DNA of 38,813 nucleotides from Holosporaceae bacterium (GTDB taxonomy: Bacteria; Pseudomonadota; Alphaproteobacteria; UBA3830), in assembly GCA_031276565.1 (NCBI GenBank), contig JAISMS010000079.1, positions 1-38,813 on the forward strand, written 5' to 3'. A program made the translations under genes and the position numbers. Shown in pieces: positions 1 through 8,681 of this stretch. Under the pieces are notes generated by a model. It was not told where the DNA came from and ran no database searches. It was given only the letters and a program-made list of their open reading frames with translations. The number at the start of each line of letters is the position of its first letter. Position 1 is the first letter of the stretch.

Positions 1-94
1 TCTGCTTTTCGACATAAAATGCTTCCGCATCTCCGGTCGACGTCATAACGGATATCAACGCCAGCGCCGCCGCTTTTATAATTGTGCTTCTCAT
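1..94 (-). CDS. 5' end of a secreted protein gene, truncated by window edge
   Basis: Minus-strand ATG at 94 preceded by AGGAG; reads MRSTIIKAAALALISVMTSTGDAEA|FYVEKQ, a typical Sec signal peptide, open to the window edge. Confidence 0.6.
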   Translation of the reverse strand, partial: MRSTIIKAAALALISVMTSTGDAEAFYVEKQ

Positions 95-199
95 GGTTTT
101 CTCCTTTTCTGTTTTTCAAATACTCTCCAACTTTAACACTTTTCCCGACCCTGACCGCATTTCCTCCGTTTGCCGAGGCGAACCGCCGTTAAACCGGCT

Positions 200-820
200 T
201 TATCCTTTATAGTCCGCAGACAGGTTCTTGATTTCCGCAGACAGGTCTTCCACATCCGCCGGCGAAACGACGATTCTGCCCGTCGTCTGCGCCGCCTTCA
301 GCAAAACAATCCCTTCTCGCAGATATATCAATATTCTTTCCGTATTGTCTTTTTCGCCCCACTGCGGCTGCAATAAAATATTTTTCGCCCGTTCCAGATA
401 TTCCGCCGCCTCCGCCAACAGAGAACGCCGGTCGTCGTTGTCGACGTCGACGATCGCTATCCTCAATTTCAGCAGATGTCTCCCGATTCCGGCTGCAGCG
501 GACTGCACCTCGGAGTCCAGTCTTCTTTTTTGCAGCTGCAGCAACGCTTCCCGCGATTCCTTTTCCGCCTGTCGGGCTTTGAGTTCGACGGCATGCTGTT
601 CCTCGACGGCAAGATTTGCGTTTGCGATTTCGCGGCTTTTTCCTCCCGAGTATTGTGAAATGCCCGCCCCGACAAACATGCCGCCTATCCCCACGGCCGT
701 AGCGCCGATGGCGACTTTCAACGGAGTCGATATTTCGATCGAAACGACGTCGAAAAACGACCCGCCTGCCGAAATCAGGGATATCAAGAACGCTGTTTTC
801 CTCATTTCTTCCTTCATCAT
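200..820 (-). CDS. Secreted/membrane helical protein, family A (glycine-zipper segment, coiled coil, helical domain)
   Basis: 206 aa ORF; N-terminal hydrophobic segment (probable start at MRKTAFLISL), GATAVGIGGMFVGAG hydrophobic stretch, charged helix, then AAEYLERAKNILLQPQW like the downstream paralogues. Confidence 0.75.
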   Translation of the reverse strand: MMKEEMRKTAFLISLISAGGSFFDVVSIEISTPLKVAIGATAVGIGGMFVGAGISQYSGGKSREIANANLAVEEQHAVELKARQAEKESREALLQLQKRRLDSEVQSAAAGIGRHLLKLRIAIVDVDNDDRRSLLAEAAEYLERAKNILLQPQWGEKDNTERILIYLREGIVLLKAAQTTGRIVVSPADVEDLSAEIKNLSADYKG

Positions 821-1063
821 GTAAACCGCTCTCCCGCGGCCGCCTTTATTCTTTCATCAGAGACTGCCGACAATCTCCGTTTTCCGTACATCTTTTGCTC
901 CGTTTATCGCCTCAGGCGAATACGGTTTTAATTCCGCCCCTTCTTCGAAGCCGGCAAGCAATAATTCCGTCGCGTCGGAGACGCAGAGCGCCGCCGTGCG
1001 TCGAAAACAATACGACCGCTCTCGACATTTCGTTTCTTCTCCTTCCCCATAAACGCCTCTCTT

Positions 1064-2002
1064 CTACTTCACAAGAACGCTTTTTATGTTCACCGAATTT
1101 TTCGCCGATCGAATAATGTTGTCGATCTCACTCGAATTATTCTCATCGGCTTTCAGGCAAATGAGTCGCGCATCGTCGATCAAATTCGAGATATCCGTAA
1201 ACGGAATGTTTTTTTCTCCGGCGTCGACAATGCAGACGAACGCCCCTTGCAATCCGCTGAAAACTCCCCGGATGGCGTCGGCGTTTACGGCCCAATTCGA
1301 CAAGCTCATCGCTTCCTTCGCGCGGGTCAGTTCCGCTTTTGCCGCCGTTAATTTTTCATTTTTCTGATTCTTCTGTTTATTAAGCGCCATCTTTAATTTC
1401 AGTATACATCGGTCGATTGCCGCCTCAACGGATTGCGTTGCGGCAACCACCGCATTGCCCTGCAGCAGTTGAACCTTTTTTTTCGCATCTTCTTTTTCCT
1501 GTTCGGCTCTGAGCTGCACGGCCTTCTGCTCCTTAGCCGCAATATTGGCGGCCTCGGCTTCACTGCTCTTCGATACGCTGTAGACGATGGAGCCCGCACC
1601 GGCGGCAAGTCCGGCTCCCATCAAGACTCCGCCGGAAATTGCCACGTCTTTGCGCTGTCTGGTTTTCTTCTCTTTTTCTTTATCGAGCAGCGCTTGTTGT
1701 AACGCCTCTATTTGCCCGTTCTTATCTTCAATTACCCCCTGTTGAGAAGCGTAACCCTGATATGCGCCTTCGTCCCAAGCCCTCTGTTCCGGAGTTTTTG
1801 CGGCATAGGCCGCGTTGGCCGCATCAGCCTTTGTTTGTGCCGCTGCAGCCTCTTCTTGAGCCTTTCGGGCCGCCTCCGTCGCCCTGTGGGCTTCTTCGCG
1901 AGCTCGAGCCGCGGCTGCGGCATCCATTGCCGTCGCGTCAAAAACGCTCAAAATCGAACCGCATATAATTATTGCCGTTGAAAGCTCCGTTATTTTCCGC
2001 AT
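1064..2002 (-). CDS. Secreted/membrane helical protein, family A
   Basis: 312 aa; signal peptide ...SVFDATA|MDA, Ala-rich coiled coil, hydrophobic GGVLMGAGLAAGAG, helical domain with LTRAKEAMSLSNWAVNADAIRGVFSGL matching the 206 aa protein. Confidence 0.75.
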   Translation of the reverse strand: MRKITELSTAIIICGSILSVFDATAMDAAAAARAREEAHRATEAARKAQEEAAAAQTKADAANAAYAAKTPEQRAWDEGAYQGYASQQGVIEDKNGQIEALQQALLDKEKEKKTRQRKDVAISGGVLMGAGLAAGAGSIVYSVSKSSEAEAANIAAKEQKAVQLRAEQEKEDAKKKVQLLQGNAVVAATQSVEAAIDRCILKLKMALNKQKNQKNEKLTAAKAELTRAKEAMSLSNWAVNADAIRGVFSGLQGAFVCIVDAGEKNIPFTDISNLIDDARLICLKADENNSSEIDNIIRSAKNSVNIKSVLVK

Positions 2003-2173
2003 TTCCTCCCACCTTTCATCTTTTGTCGCCGTCGTTCTGCATTTCGTCGCATCCCGCGACTTTCCTGAAACGCCCCGACGTTCGCGACAATATGATCGAA
2101 GTGTAATTTTCTTTCATTTTCTTCCCCCGTCTGCTTCCGGTATACGTTCTAAACTTCGAGCGGTTCCCGAAAT

Positions 2174-2851
2174 TTATACGATGCTGATGCGGGCCGTGTT
2201 TTCCGCGTCCTGCATCAGATGGCTCAGGTTTCCTCCCTGCGGAATACCGTTTTCCGCGCAGAATCTTCTTACTTCGTCTATCATGGACGTAATGCTGCCG
2301 GATAATACCTTCGCATCGTCCGACTTTTTAATTGCGAGCAGATGCTGCAACGCCGCGTACATACAGACGAAAATCGCCTTGGTTTTTTCGACGTCTTTAT
2401 CCCACTCCGTCAAAAGAAAGTCGTTTTTCGCACGTCCCACGTTCGTCGCCGCGTCCAGCAGATGTCCCAAAATCTGTTCGTCGGGTTTCTCGGATAAGGC
2501 TAAACGGCCGGAAACCTCGTCGATCTGCTTCTCGTTTCTGCTCATGGTATCGCTGATGTTCTGTTTTTTAGCCTTCATCAGAGTTTCCGCCACGGCGGAT
2601 TTCGCCTGAACCTCGGCGGCGGCGGTTGCTTGCCGCTGAGCTTCAAATTTCTTATTCGCCTCATCGGCTTTTTTGTAAGTCACATAGGACGCTATGCCTC
2701 CGCCGACCATTGCGCCGACGCCGGCCACAATGCCCGTAATACCAAGGCCGAGCCTCAGTCTGTCGGCTTTGCTCATCCCGGCTTCCGCTTCTTCGGCCAA
2801 TATCACCGCCGACATCAGCGTCAGTATTGTTTTTGTCGTCGCGTTTTTCAT
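2174..2851 (-). CDS. Secreted/membrane helical protein, family A
   Basis: 225 aa; signal peptide MKNATTKTILTLMSAVILAEEAEA identical to the 2924-3649 product; GIVAGVGAMVGGGIASY; LLDAATNVGRAKNDFLLTEW. Confidence 0.8.
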   Translation of the reverse strand: MKNATTKTILTLMSAVILAEEAEAGMSKADRLRLGLGITGIVAGVGAMVGGGIASYVTYKKADEANKKFEAQRQATAAAEVQAKSAVAETLMKAKKQNISDTMSRNEKQIDEVSGRLALSEKPDEQILGHLLDAATNVGRAKNDFLLTEWDKDVEKTKAIFVCMYAALQHLLAIKKSDDAKVLSGSITSMIDEVRRFCAENGIPQGGNLSHLMQDAENTARISIV

Positions 2852-2923
2852 ATCCGGTTTCCTTTGTTCTCCGCGTTCTTCAATTGCATACTCCGCTTCT
2901 CTTCAAATCCCGACGGCCCGGTT

Positions 2924-3649
2924 TTATCTAAAGCCGACGTCGCCGAAAACTGCGTTTCCCGCGTCCTGCGTCAGGCGAGCCGCGTTTCCCGCGTCCCGCA
3001 TCAGATCGCTCAAGTTTCCTCCCCGCGGAATACCGTTTTCGGAACAAAACTTTTTAATCTCCTCAATCATGGAACGAACACTCTCCGTCAGCAATTTCGA
3101 CTCCCACACCCCTTCTACCGCCGTCAAATGCAGCAACGCCGAATACATACGGACAAAAAGCACCTTGGCTTTTTCGACATCCTGACCCCATTCCGTCTGA
3201 AGGAAGTTGTTTTTCGCGCGCCCCACGTCCGTCGCCGCGTCCAGCAGGTGTTCCAGAGCCACCCGGGATTGCCCGTCCGGAACCGTTCCGGGTACGACCA
3301 TGCGGCCGGAAACCTCGTCGATCCATTTTTCGTTCCGTCCCATGAGGTCGCCGAGGTTTTGCTTTTTCTCCCTTATGCGATTTTCCGCTTCGACGGCCTT
3401 TGCCCGGCTTTCGGCGGCGGCGGCGGCTTTCTGCTCGTCTTCAAGTTTTGCCAGCGCCTCTTTGGCCTTCTTGGATATCTGATAAGCCATTACGCCGCTG
3501 CCGACCATTGTGGCGACGCCGGCGGCGATGCCCGCAGATGAAAGGCCGATGATTACTTTTTCACTGGTGCTCAGTGCGGCTTCCGCTTCTTCGGCCAATA
3601 TCACCGCCGACATCAGCGTCAATATTGTTTTCGTCGTCGCGTTTTTCAT
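2924..3649 (-). CDS. Secreted/membrane helical protein, family A
   Basis: 241 aa; paralogue of 2174-2851 (same signal peptide, GRNEKWIDEVSGR, LLDAATDVGRAKNNFLQTEW, FCSENGIPRGGNLSDLMRDAGN). Confidence 0.8.
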   Translation of the reverse strand: MKNATTKTILTLMSAVILAEEAEAALSTSEKVIIGLSSAGIAAGVATMVGSGVMAYQISKKAKEALAKLEDEQKAAAAAESRAKAVEAENRIREKKQNLGDLMGRNEKWIDEVSGRMVVPGTVPDGQSRVALEHLLDAATDVGRAKNNFLQTEWGQDVEKAKVLFVRMYSALLHLTAVEGVWESKLLTESVRSMIEEIKKFCSENGIPRGGNLSDLMRDAGNAARLTQDAGNAVFGDVGFR

Positions 3650-3706
3650 GCTTCTTCCATCTTTTTGCGGTTTCTCAATTTTGCCGACCGCCGCCGAGTT
3701 TAACCG

Positions 3707-4486
3707 TTAACGCCGAAGCTTAGCCCTGGCAGCCGTCGTCGTGCTCACCGCCGTACCTACCGTGCCCACAGCCGTGCCCACCGTTGTGCCCACCGCCGTG
3801 CCTGCCGTCGTGCCCACCGCCGTACCTGCCGTTGTGCCTGCCGTTGTCGTTGTTCCGATCGTCGTTGCCGCCACCACATCATTAACGTGCACCGGAGTCA
3901 AAAAGTTGTCCGACGATGCCACGGCGGTGAGACCGTAATGCATCCTCAAAAAAGTATCCGTCTCCATGGACAGTTTATCAAGTTTTGATTTTGCCGCTTC
4001 AAGCGTGGTATCGCCGATCACCGCTTCCAAATATTCCGTTGCGGCAACCATCGCCTGTGAAATGCTCCGGTTTGAAGCGCGTACCGTATTGTCATCTCCG
4101 AGTAAAGACGACCGAGCCGTTTCCAATTCCGACAGCGTCATGTCCACATAGCTGATTGCCGTCGTATTGGTGACGATGCCGGATTGTCTTACTTTCTTTA
4201 TCAAACGAGATAAACTGCTTATCTGGTTTGCGAGATCCGTACGCTGCGCCCTCAATGCGTTCGCCTTCGCCGCCTCTGCCGCATCAGCCTGCTCCGCAGC
4301 CTCGGCCAACGCCGCCGCTTGCATTGCCGCCGCCTCTGCCGCCATCGCCTGCTGTTGGGCAGGATTGTTGCCGCTCAGCATGTTCATCACGCCGGCGCCT
4401 ATTTCAAGAACCGAACCTATGCTGCTCAACACATCCGCTTGGCATGGCAGAGTTACCGCCGCTGTTAATAACAAAACTTTTTTCAT
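3707..4486 (-). CDS. Secreted helical protein, family B, with C-terminal GTTAGTAV repeats
   Basis: 259 aa; signal peptide MKKVLLLTAAVTLPCQA|D; core SYVDMTLSELETARSSLLGDD...ATEYLEAV...LDKLSMETDTFLRMHYG shared with four other ORFs in the window. Confidence 0.8.
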   Translation of the reverse strand: MKKVLLLTAAVTLPCQADVLSSIGSVLEIGAGVMNMLSGNNPAQQQAMAAEAAAMQAAALAEAAEQADAAEAAKANALRAQRTDLANQISSLSRLIKKVRQSGIVTNTTAISYVDMTLSELETARSSLLGDDNTVRASNRSISQAMVAATEYLEAVIGDTTLEAAKSKLDKLSMETDTFLRMHYGLTAVASSDNFLTPVHVNDVVAATTIGTTTTAGTTAGTAVGTTAGTAVGTTVGTAVGTVGTAVSTTTAARAKLRR

Positions 4487-4536
4487 TGTTGTCTCCTTTC
4501 TTCAATTATAATGTGACGTATTATGGAATATAATGA

Positions 4537-4551
4537 TTAAAATTTAATTAA
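4537..4551 (-). promoter_or_regulatory. CtrA-type box TTAA-N7-TTAA upstream of 3707-4486
   Basis: + strand TTAAAATTTAATTAA, 51-65 nt from the ATG. Confidence 0.6.
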
Positions 4552-4682
4552 CAAAATATAAAAATACCTGTTATTTTTTGACTAATGCGCATTTGTCGTC
4601 TTTTTCCGCAAAAATCGACCGTTGTTCGAATTTCGATTCCGAGTGCGATTCTGCCGCATCTGACGGCATTAACGACGATCGC

Positions 4683-5387
4683 TCACCGCATCCGCCTCTT
4701 CGCCGCTGCGACCGGTGTCGGCGAATTAACCGTTTGCGCCTGTGCCGACGGTGATAACTCCGCCGTCGGCAACTGCGATTCGGATTGCAAACTCTCTGCG
4801 CTTTCCTCCGCCGCGGTCGCCGCTTTCGCCGCTTCTACTGCCGCCTCGACTCTTTTTTCCGTTATTACTTTCGTTGCCGCCGCCGTTTCCTCTGCTTCCC
4901 TTGCCGTCGTTATCTGGTTCATAATACTCCCGGCCTCCGAAACCGGCGTCGCAACACCGGTAAACGCCACCAACCCGTTGTCGCCGTAGTTGATTTCCAG
5001 AAAAGCGCCCGTTTCCCTGGTCAGATTGCCGAGTTTTACCGCCGCTGCCGCCAGTTCGACGTTGTTCGACACGGCGCCGAGATATTCGCTCGCGCTGTTC
5101 AGCGACCGAACGATGCCCCGACTGCCGATCGCCACCGCGGAGTCGCTTCCGAGCAGAGATGCTCTTGCCGACTCCAGTTCTGACAGCGCCATATCAACGG
5201 AGGCGATCGCCGTGGCGTCGACGAGAGCGCCGGATCTTTTAACCGTCTTGATCGCGGCGGCGAGATTGCCCGCCCGGCCCGCCAGCTCATTCCTCGCCGC
5301 CCTTGCCGCCTCCGCCGCCGCATTTTCCGTTGCGTCGCCGAAAACACAGGCGCACCATAGCGAAGCCGCCAATAATATCTTCTTCAT
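4683..5387 (-). CDS. Secreted helical protein, family B
   Basis: 234 aa; signal peptide MKKILLAASLWCACVFG|DA; core SVDMALSELESARASLLGSD...SASEYLGAV...LGNLTRETGAFLEINYG. Confidence 0.8.
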   Translation of the reverse strand: MKKILLAASLWCACVFGDATENAAAEAARAARNELAGRAGNLAAAIKTVKRSGALVDATAIASVDMALSELESARASLLGSDSAVAIGSRGIVRSLNSASEYLGAVSNNVELAAAAVKLGNLTRETGAFLEINYGDNGLVAFTGVATPVSEAGSIMNQITTAREAEETAAATKVITEKRVEAAVEAAKAATAAEESAESLQSESQLPTAELSPSAQAQTVNSPTPVAAAKRRMR

Positions 5388-5441
5388 GATCTATTCTCCC
5401 CCCGTGTCCGTTACGATGTATCACATTGTACCGGAAAACGT

Positions 5442-5456
5442 TTAAATGCCGGTTAA
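5442..5456 (-). promoter_or_regulatory. CtrA-type box upstream of 4683-5387
   Basis: TTAAATGCCGGTTAA, 55-69 nt from the ATG. Confidence 0.6.
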
Positions 5457-5492
5457 AAGTCAATTTTTCGCACAACGGGCAATTTATCGCCG

Positions 5493-6215
5493 TCAGCGTC
5501 TTATTTTGGAGACGGTCGTTGTTGTTACCGTCGCTTGACTTTCGCTCGCAGCAACGGCGGCGGCAGCGTCGACGGCGGCGGCTACGGCAACTTTTTCTTC
5601 ATTTGCAGCCGCAATTCCGATATTCGTCTGCGTCGCGTAAATCGGCGCGGGAGCCGTGCAATCTACGCCGTAGTTGCTTTTCATAAAACGCCCGATCTCG
5701 TCAACCAAAGTGCCGACGGCCGCCGTCGCCGGCATAAGCATAATGCTGCCGCCTACGGAACTGATATATTCACGCGCCCGATACAGTCCCTGATAGATTT
5801 TCTGAGCATTTGTTTTCGCCGATTCGTCCGTCGCAAGATACGGCTTTACGGCCTGCAACTCCCGGCCGGCCATATCCAGACAGGAAACCGCCGCCGCATC
5901 GGAGATGACGGTCCGGGCTTTTACCGTCGCAAGATACAGCGTCTCCGTCTGCCTTGCATAGGTCTTCAGCATCGAAATCCTGTCATTATTTTTTGATTGT
6001 ACGGTCTGCAGCATTGCCCCCACCACTGCAGACGCTTTCTGCATTCCCGTCTTCAGTTGCGGCACTATATTTGCTATCGTTTTTTGCGCGGTCATAAGCA
6101 GCTGTTGCTTTAACATCTGCGCGTTCACGGACGACGACAGCGTACTCGCCCCGGCATCTGCCGCAAAGGCAGACGACGACAGCAGAACTAATATTGTTTT
6201 AAAGCTGCCGTTCAT
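5493..6215 (-). CDS. Secreted helical protein, family B
   Basis: Start taken at MNGSFKTILVLLSSSAFAADA (GGAGG upstream); core SCLDMAGRELQAVKPYLATDE...AREYISSV...EIGRFMKSNYG. Confidence 0.75.
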   Translation of the reverse strand: MNGSFKTILVLLSSSAFAADAGASTLSSSVNAQMLKQQLLMTAQKTIANIVPQLKTGMQKASAVVGAMLQTVQSKNNDRISMLKTYARQTETLYLATVKARTVISDAAAVSCLDMAGRELQAVKPYLATDESAKTNAQKIYQGLYRAREYISSVGGSIMLMPATAAVGTLVDEIGRFMKSNYGVDCTAPAPIYATQTNIGIAAANEEKVAVAAAVDAAAAVAASESQATVTTTTVSKIRR

Positions 6216-6273
6216 AACGCCGCCTCCCTCTAATCCCCTAATCCTTTCCGACCGAAAAGGAGAAGAAGACATT

Positions 6274-6930
6274 TTATCTTCTTACTGACCGCACCGGAGC
6301 AATCTTAAGAGCAACGCCGCCGGTCCCGGCCCCGGTTCCGGACACGGATACCGTTTCGGTCACGGTCGTCGCATTTTCGATCGCAGCTTCAGCAGCCGAA
6401 GCCTCCGCGGCAATAGCCTCGGCAGACGCGATCTCCGCCGCCGCCGCATCAGTTGTCGTCACGGCAATCTCCGAAGCGGCTTGCTGAGCCTCTGATGCCG
6501 TCGACAGAGCCGAAGAGCCGAACGTCTGTTTTTCGAACAGCCGTCTCCCGGACTGCCGTTGCTCGAGCAACTGTTGTCCGAATGAGCTCCCGGACAACTG
6601 CTGTCCTAATGAAGCATCGGATGACCGTTGTTCCACTGAGTACTTGGATGACTGCTGTCCTAATGAGTGTTTCCCGGACGACTCTTGTCCGAACGAATAC
6701 TTCCCGGATGACTGATGTCCGAATGACTGCTTCCCGGATGACTGACGTCCGAATGATTGCCTCCCGAATGACTCTTCTTTAGAGGCTGACCGATCTTTTA
6801 CGTCACTTTTTTTGCCGTTTTTGCCGTCGGAAAAATTTCCCGAAAATATGGCCTCTGTTTCTTGGCCGAACACAAATGCCGTCAGCAAAATCGGCGTTAT
6901 TTTTTTTATGTTCCTAATCATTCTTTCCAT
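6274..6930 (-). CDS. Secreted low-complexity protein with S-F-G-Q-Q-S-S-G-K repeats
   Basis: 218 aa; signal peptide MIRNIKKITPILLTAFVFGQETEA; ~10-aa Ser/Gly/Gln/Phe repeats; Ala-rich tail ending VRSVRR. Confidence 0.7.
   Translation of the reverse strand: MERMIRNIKKITPILLTAFVFGQETEAIFSGNFSDGKNGKKSDVKDRSASKEESFGRQSFGRQSSGKQSFGHQSSGKYSFGQESSGKHSLGQQSSKYSVEQRSSDASLGQQLSGSSFGQQLLEQRQSGRRLFEKQTFGSSALSTASEAQQAASEIAVTTTDAAAAEIASAEAIAAEASAAEAAIENATTVTETVSVSGTGAGTGGVALKIAPVRSVRR
6528..6771 (-). repeat. ~30-bp in-frame repeats coding SFGxQSSGKx
   Basis: SFGHQSSGKY SFGQESSGKH SLGQQSSKY etc. Confidence 0.8.
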
Positions 6931-7012
6931 AAGATTTCTCCTTTCCGCAATTAATAATCTTGTTTCATCTGATCTTTCTCATACATACCAAAATTTTTTG
7001 TCGGTCAATATG

Positions 7013-7585
7013 TCATCTCCGCGGTCTCTTACCAACCGCAGTGTTGACGACTTCGGCGACCGCCTCTGCGGCCGTCTCCTCCTCCTCAGCTGCTCCATCT
7101 TCCGCCTCATACGCATCCGCATAGGCCGGATTATATGCTGTCGAATCCGTGTAGCCGTTATTCATCTGACCGCCCGAGGAATACATGCCGCCTCCGCCTC
7201 CGCCTCTGCCGCGTCTGCCTCTGCCTCTGCCTCTGCCCTTTCCCCTGCCTCTGCCTCTGCCGCCGGCACTTCTGCCGCCGCCTCTGCCGCCGGCGGCTGC
7301 GCTGCCGTCTGCGGTGGCAGCCTCGGCGGTAGCAGCGTCGGCGGTGGCAGCGCCGCGTCTCCGCCCGCTCCGGGTGCCCCCCTGTTGATCTCTCAGTTGC
7401 TGCAGCTCGGCTTTGGTGCTGCTCAGCTCGGCATTAGCGGTTTTCAGATTTTGCCTGTCGCTTATGCCGAACAAACTGTCCAAAACCGAAGCTAAGGCGC
7501 AGACGTTCTCCGTTCCTTGAGCCGATATGAATATCGACAGTATAACGGGCATTATTTTTTTTATGTTCGCCATGACTCTCCTCAT
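7013..7585 (-). CDS. Secreted RG/RGG-rich protein
   Basis: 190 aa (likely start MANIKK at 7573); signal peptide ...IFISAQGTENVCA|L; GGRGGGRSAGGRGRGRGKGRGRGRGRRGRGGGGGG; acidic/Ala region; ends GKRPRR. Confidence 0.7.
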   Translation of the reverse strand: MRRVMANIKKIMPVILSIFISAQGTENVCALASVLDSLFGISDRQNLKTANAELSSTKAELQQLRDQQGGTRSGRRRGAATADAATAEAATADGSAAAGGRGGGRSAGGRGRGRGKGRGRGRGRRGRGGGGGGMYSSGGQMNNGYTDSTAYNPAYADAYEAEDGAAEEEETAAEAVAEVVNTAVGKRPRR

Positions 7586-7661
7586 ACTCTCAATTCGTCC
7601 CGTCGGAGCTCCCGCACGGTCGCATCAGCGGACGCCAAGCCTTACCCAAACGGACGCTCCG

Positions 7662-8048
7662 TTATAAGCCTAACCCCAGAGCAATCGCTCCGATCAAGCC
7701 GACGCGGGGCGCCGGCTGCGGCCTCGGCGCCACGTAGACTGTGCGGGTGCGAACGCCGCTGCGATAACCGACTCTGCGGACCGGACCGCCTCTGGCTCTG
7801 ACCGGAGCAGCGCTTCTGGCTCTGGCCGCGGGGGCAGCGCTTCTGGCTCCGCCGCCGCCCCTGGCAGCTCCGCCGCCGCCCTTGGCAGCTCCGCCGCCGC
7901 CGCCCCGCGCATTGGCGCTTCTCATATCATCTCCTCCGCCGGTATCGAACAAACTGCTCGAATACGAACCCAAGGCACAGACATTCTCCGTTCCCGGGAC
8001 CGATATGAATATCGACAGTAAAACCGGTATTGTTTTTTTCATGTTCAT
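7662..8048 (-). CDS. Secreted Gly/Ala/Arg-rich protein, related at its N-terminus to 7013-7585
   Basis: 128 aa; N-terminus MKKTIPVLLSIFISVPGTENVCAL nearly identical to the neighbouring gene; RGGGGGAAKGGGGAARGGGG. Confidence 0.65.
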   Translation of the reverse strand: MNMKKTIPVLLSIFISVPGTENVCALGSYSSSLFDTGGGDDMRSANARGGGGGAAKGGGGAARGGGGARSAAPAARARSAAPVRARGGPVRRVGYRSGVRTRTVYVAPRPQPAPRVGLIGAIALGLGL

Positions 8049-8122
8049 AATGCTCTCCTCCTAATTTCATTCCCCTGTTCGTTCCGCCCGATCTTCCGCC
8101 CGGCGTCGGGTTCGCCTTCGCA

Positions 8123-8632
8123 TCAGCGAATATCGTAAGTTTTCCTCAAAAATGACTCCGTCGTCGACGTCAGCAACTCCAAATCGGTCGCAGATATCAC
8201 TGCGGGGAGATTTTTCTCCGTTGCACGAACACACTCGCCCGCTCGACGTAATTCGCCTACAATTAACCGAGCGCAGCTGCCCGCCGGACGATCGTCCCCG
8301 AACAGACAGGCTCCGACGGATTTCAGACACCGCACGGCTTCCTTGACGACATCGAGCGTCGACGCATCAACGGCATCATAGATAACAGCCTCAAGCATGC
8401 CGAAAACCCTGTCTGTCACCTGCAAAATACTTTGCCTCACCGGCCGGGAATCCGCTTCTTCGTATGCGGCAACCGACGACGTAACGCCCGAAGGCTGTAT
8501 TACGCCGACAAGTTTTCCGATACCCTGTCCCATCAGATCCGTAACAGCCGTCATTCCGCCTCCCTACGCCGCAATCGTCTGAATGCACGCCAAAGCCGAC
8601 ATAACCGGCAACAGTCGATACGTTTTTCCCAT
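8123..8632 (-). pseudogene. Family B secreted protein with in-frame TAG between signal peptide and body
   Basis: Minus strand ATG at 8632: MGKTYRLLPVMSALACIQTIAA-TAG(8566-8564)-GGG-ATG(8554) then MTAVTDLM..., all in one frame. The body carries the family B core (LDVVKEAVRCLKSVGACLFGDD...ETESFLRKTYD-like). Confidence 0.65.
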
Positions 8633-8681
8633 TTTATCTCCTGTCTTTCCCAACGGATTGCATTATTATGCCGGATAATTG

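Noticed and set aside
228-824. 198 aa + ORF, plus other + strand ORFs across 1-8.5 kb
   Set aside because: All overlap minus-strand genes with signal peptides and ribosome-binding sites.
2630-3541. 303 aa + strand ORF
   Set aside because: Runs antisense across two convincing family A genes with signal peptides; a mirror of their codon bias.
7185-7300. Proline/leucine-rich + strand ORF from CCTCTG hexanucleotide repeats
   Set aside because: Antisense of the RG-rich gene, which has the signal peptide, ribosome-binding site and paralogue.
8123-8632. Genome-wide recoding of TAG as sense
   Set aside because: TAG terminates the convincing ORFs at 1064 and 25741; one isolated in-frame TAG is better explained by mutation or local readthrough.
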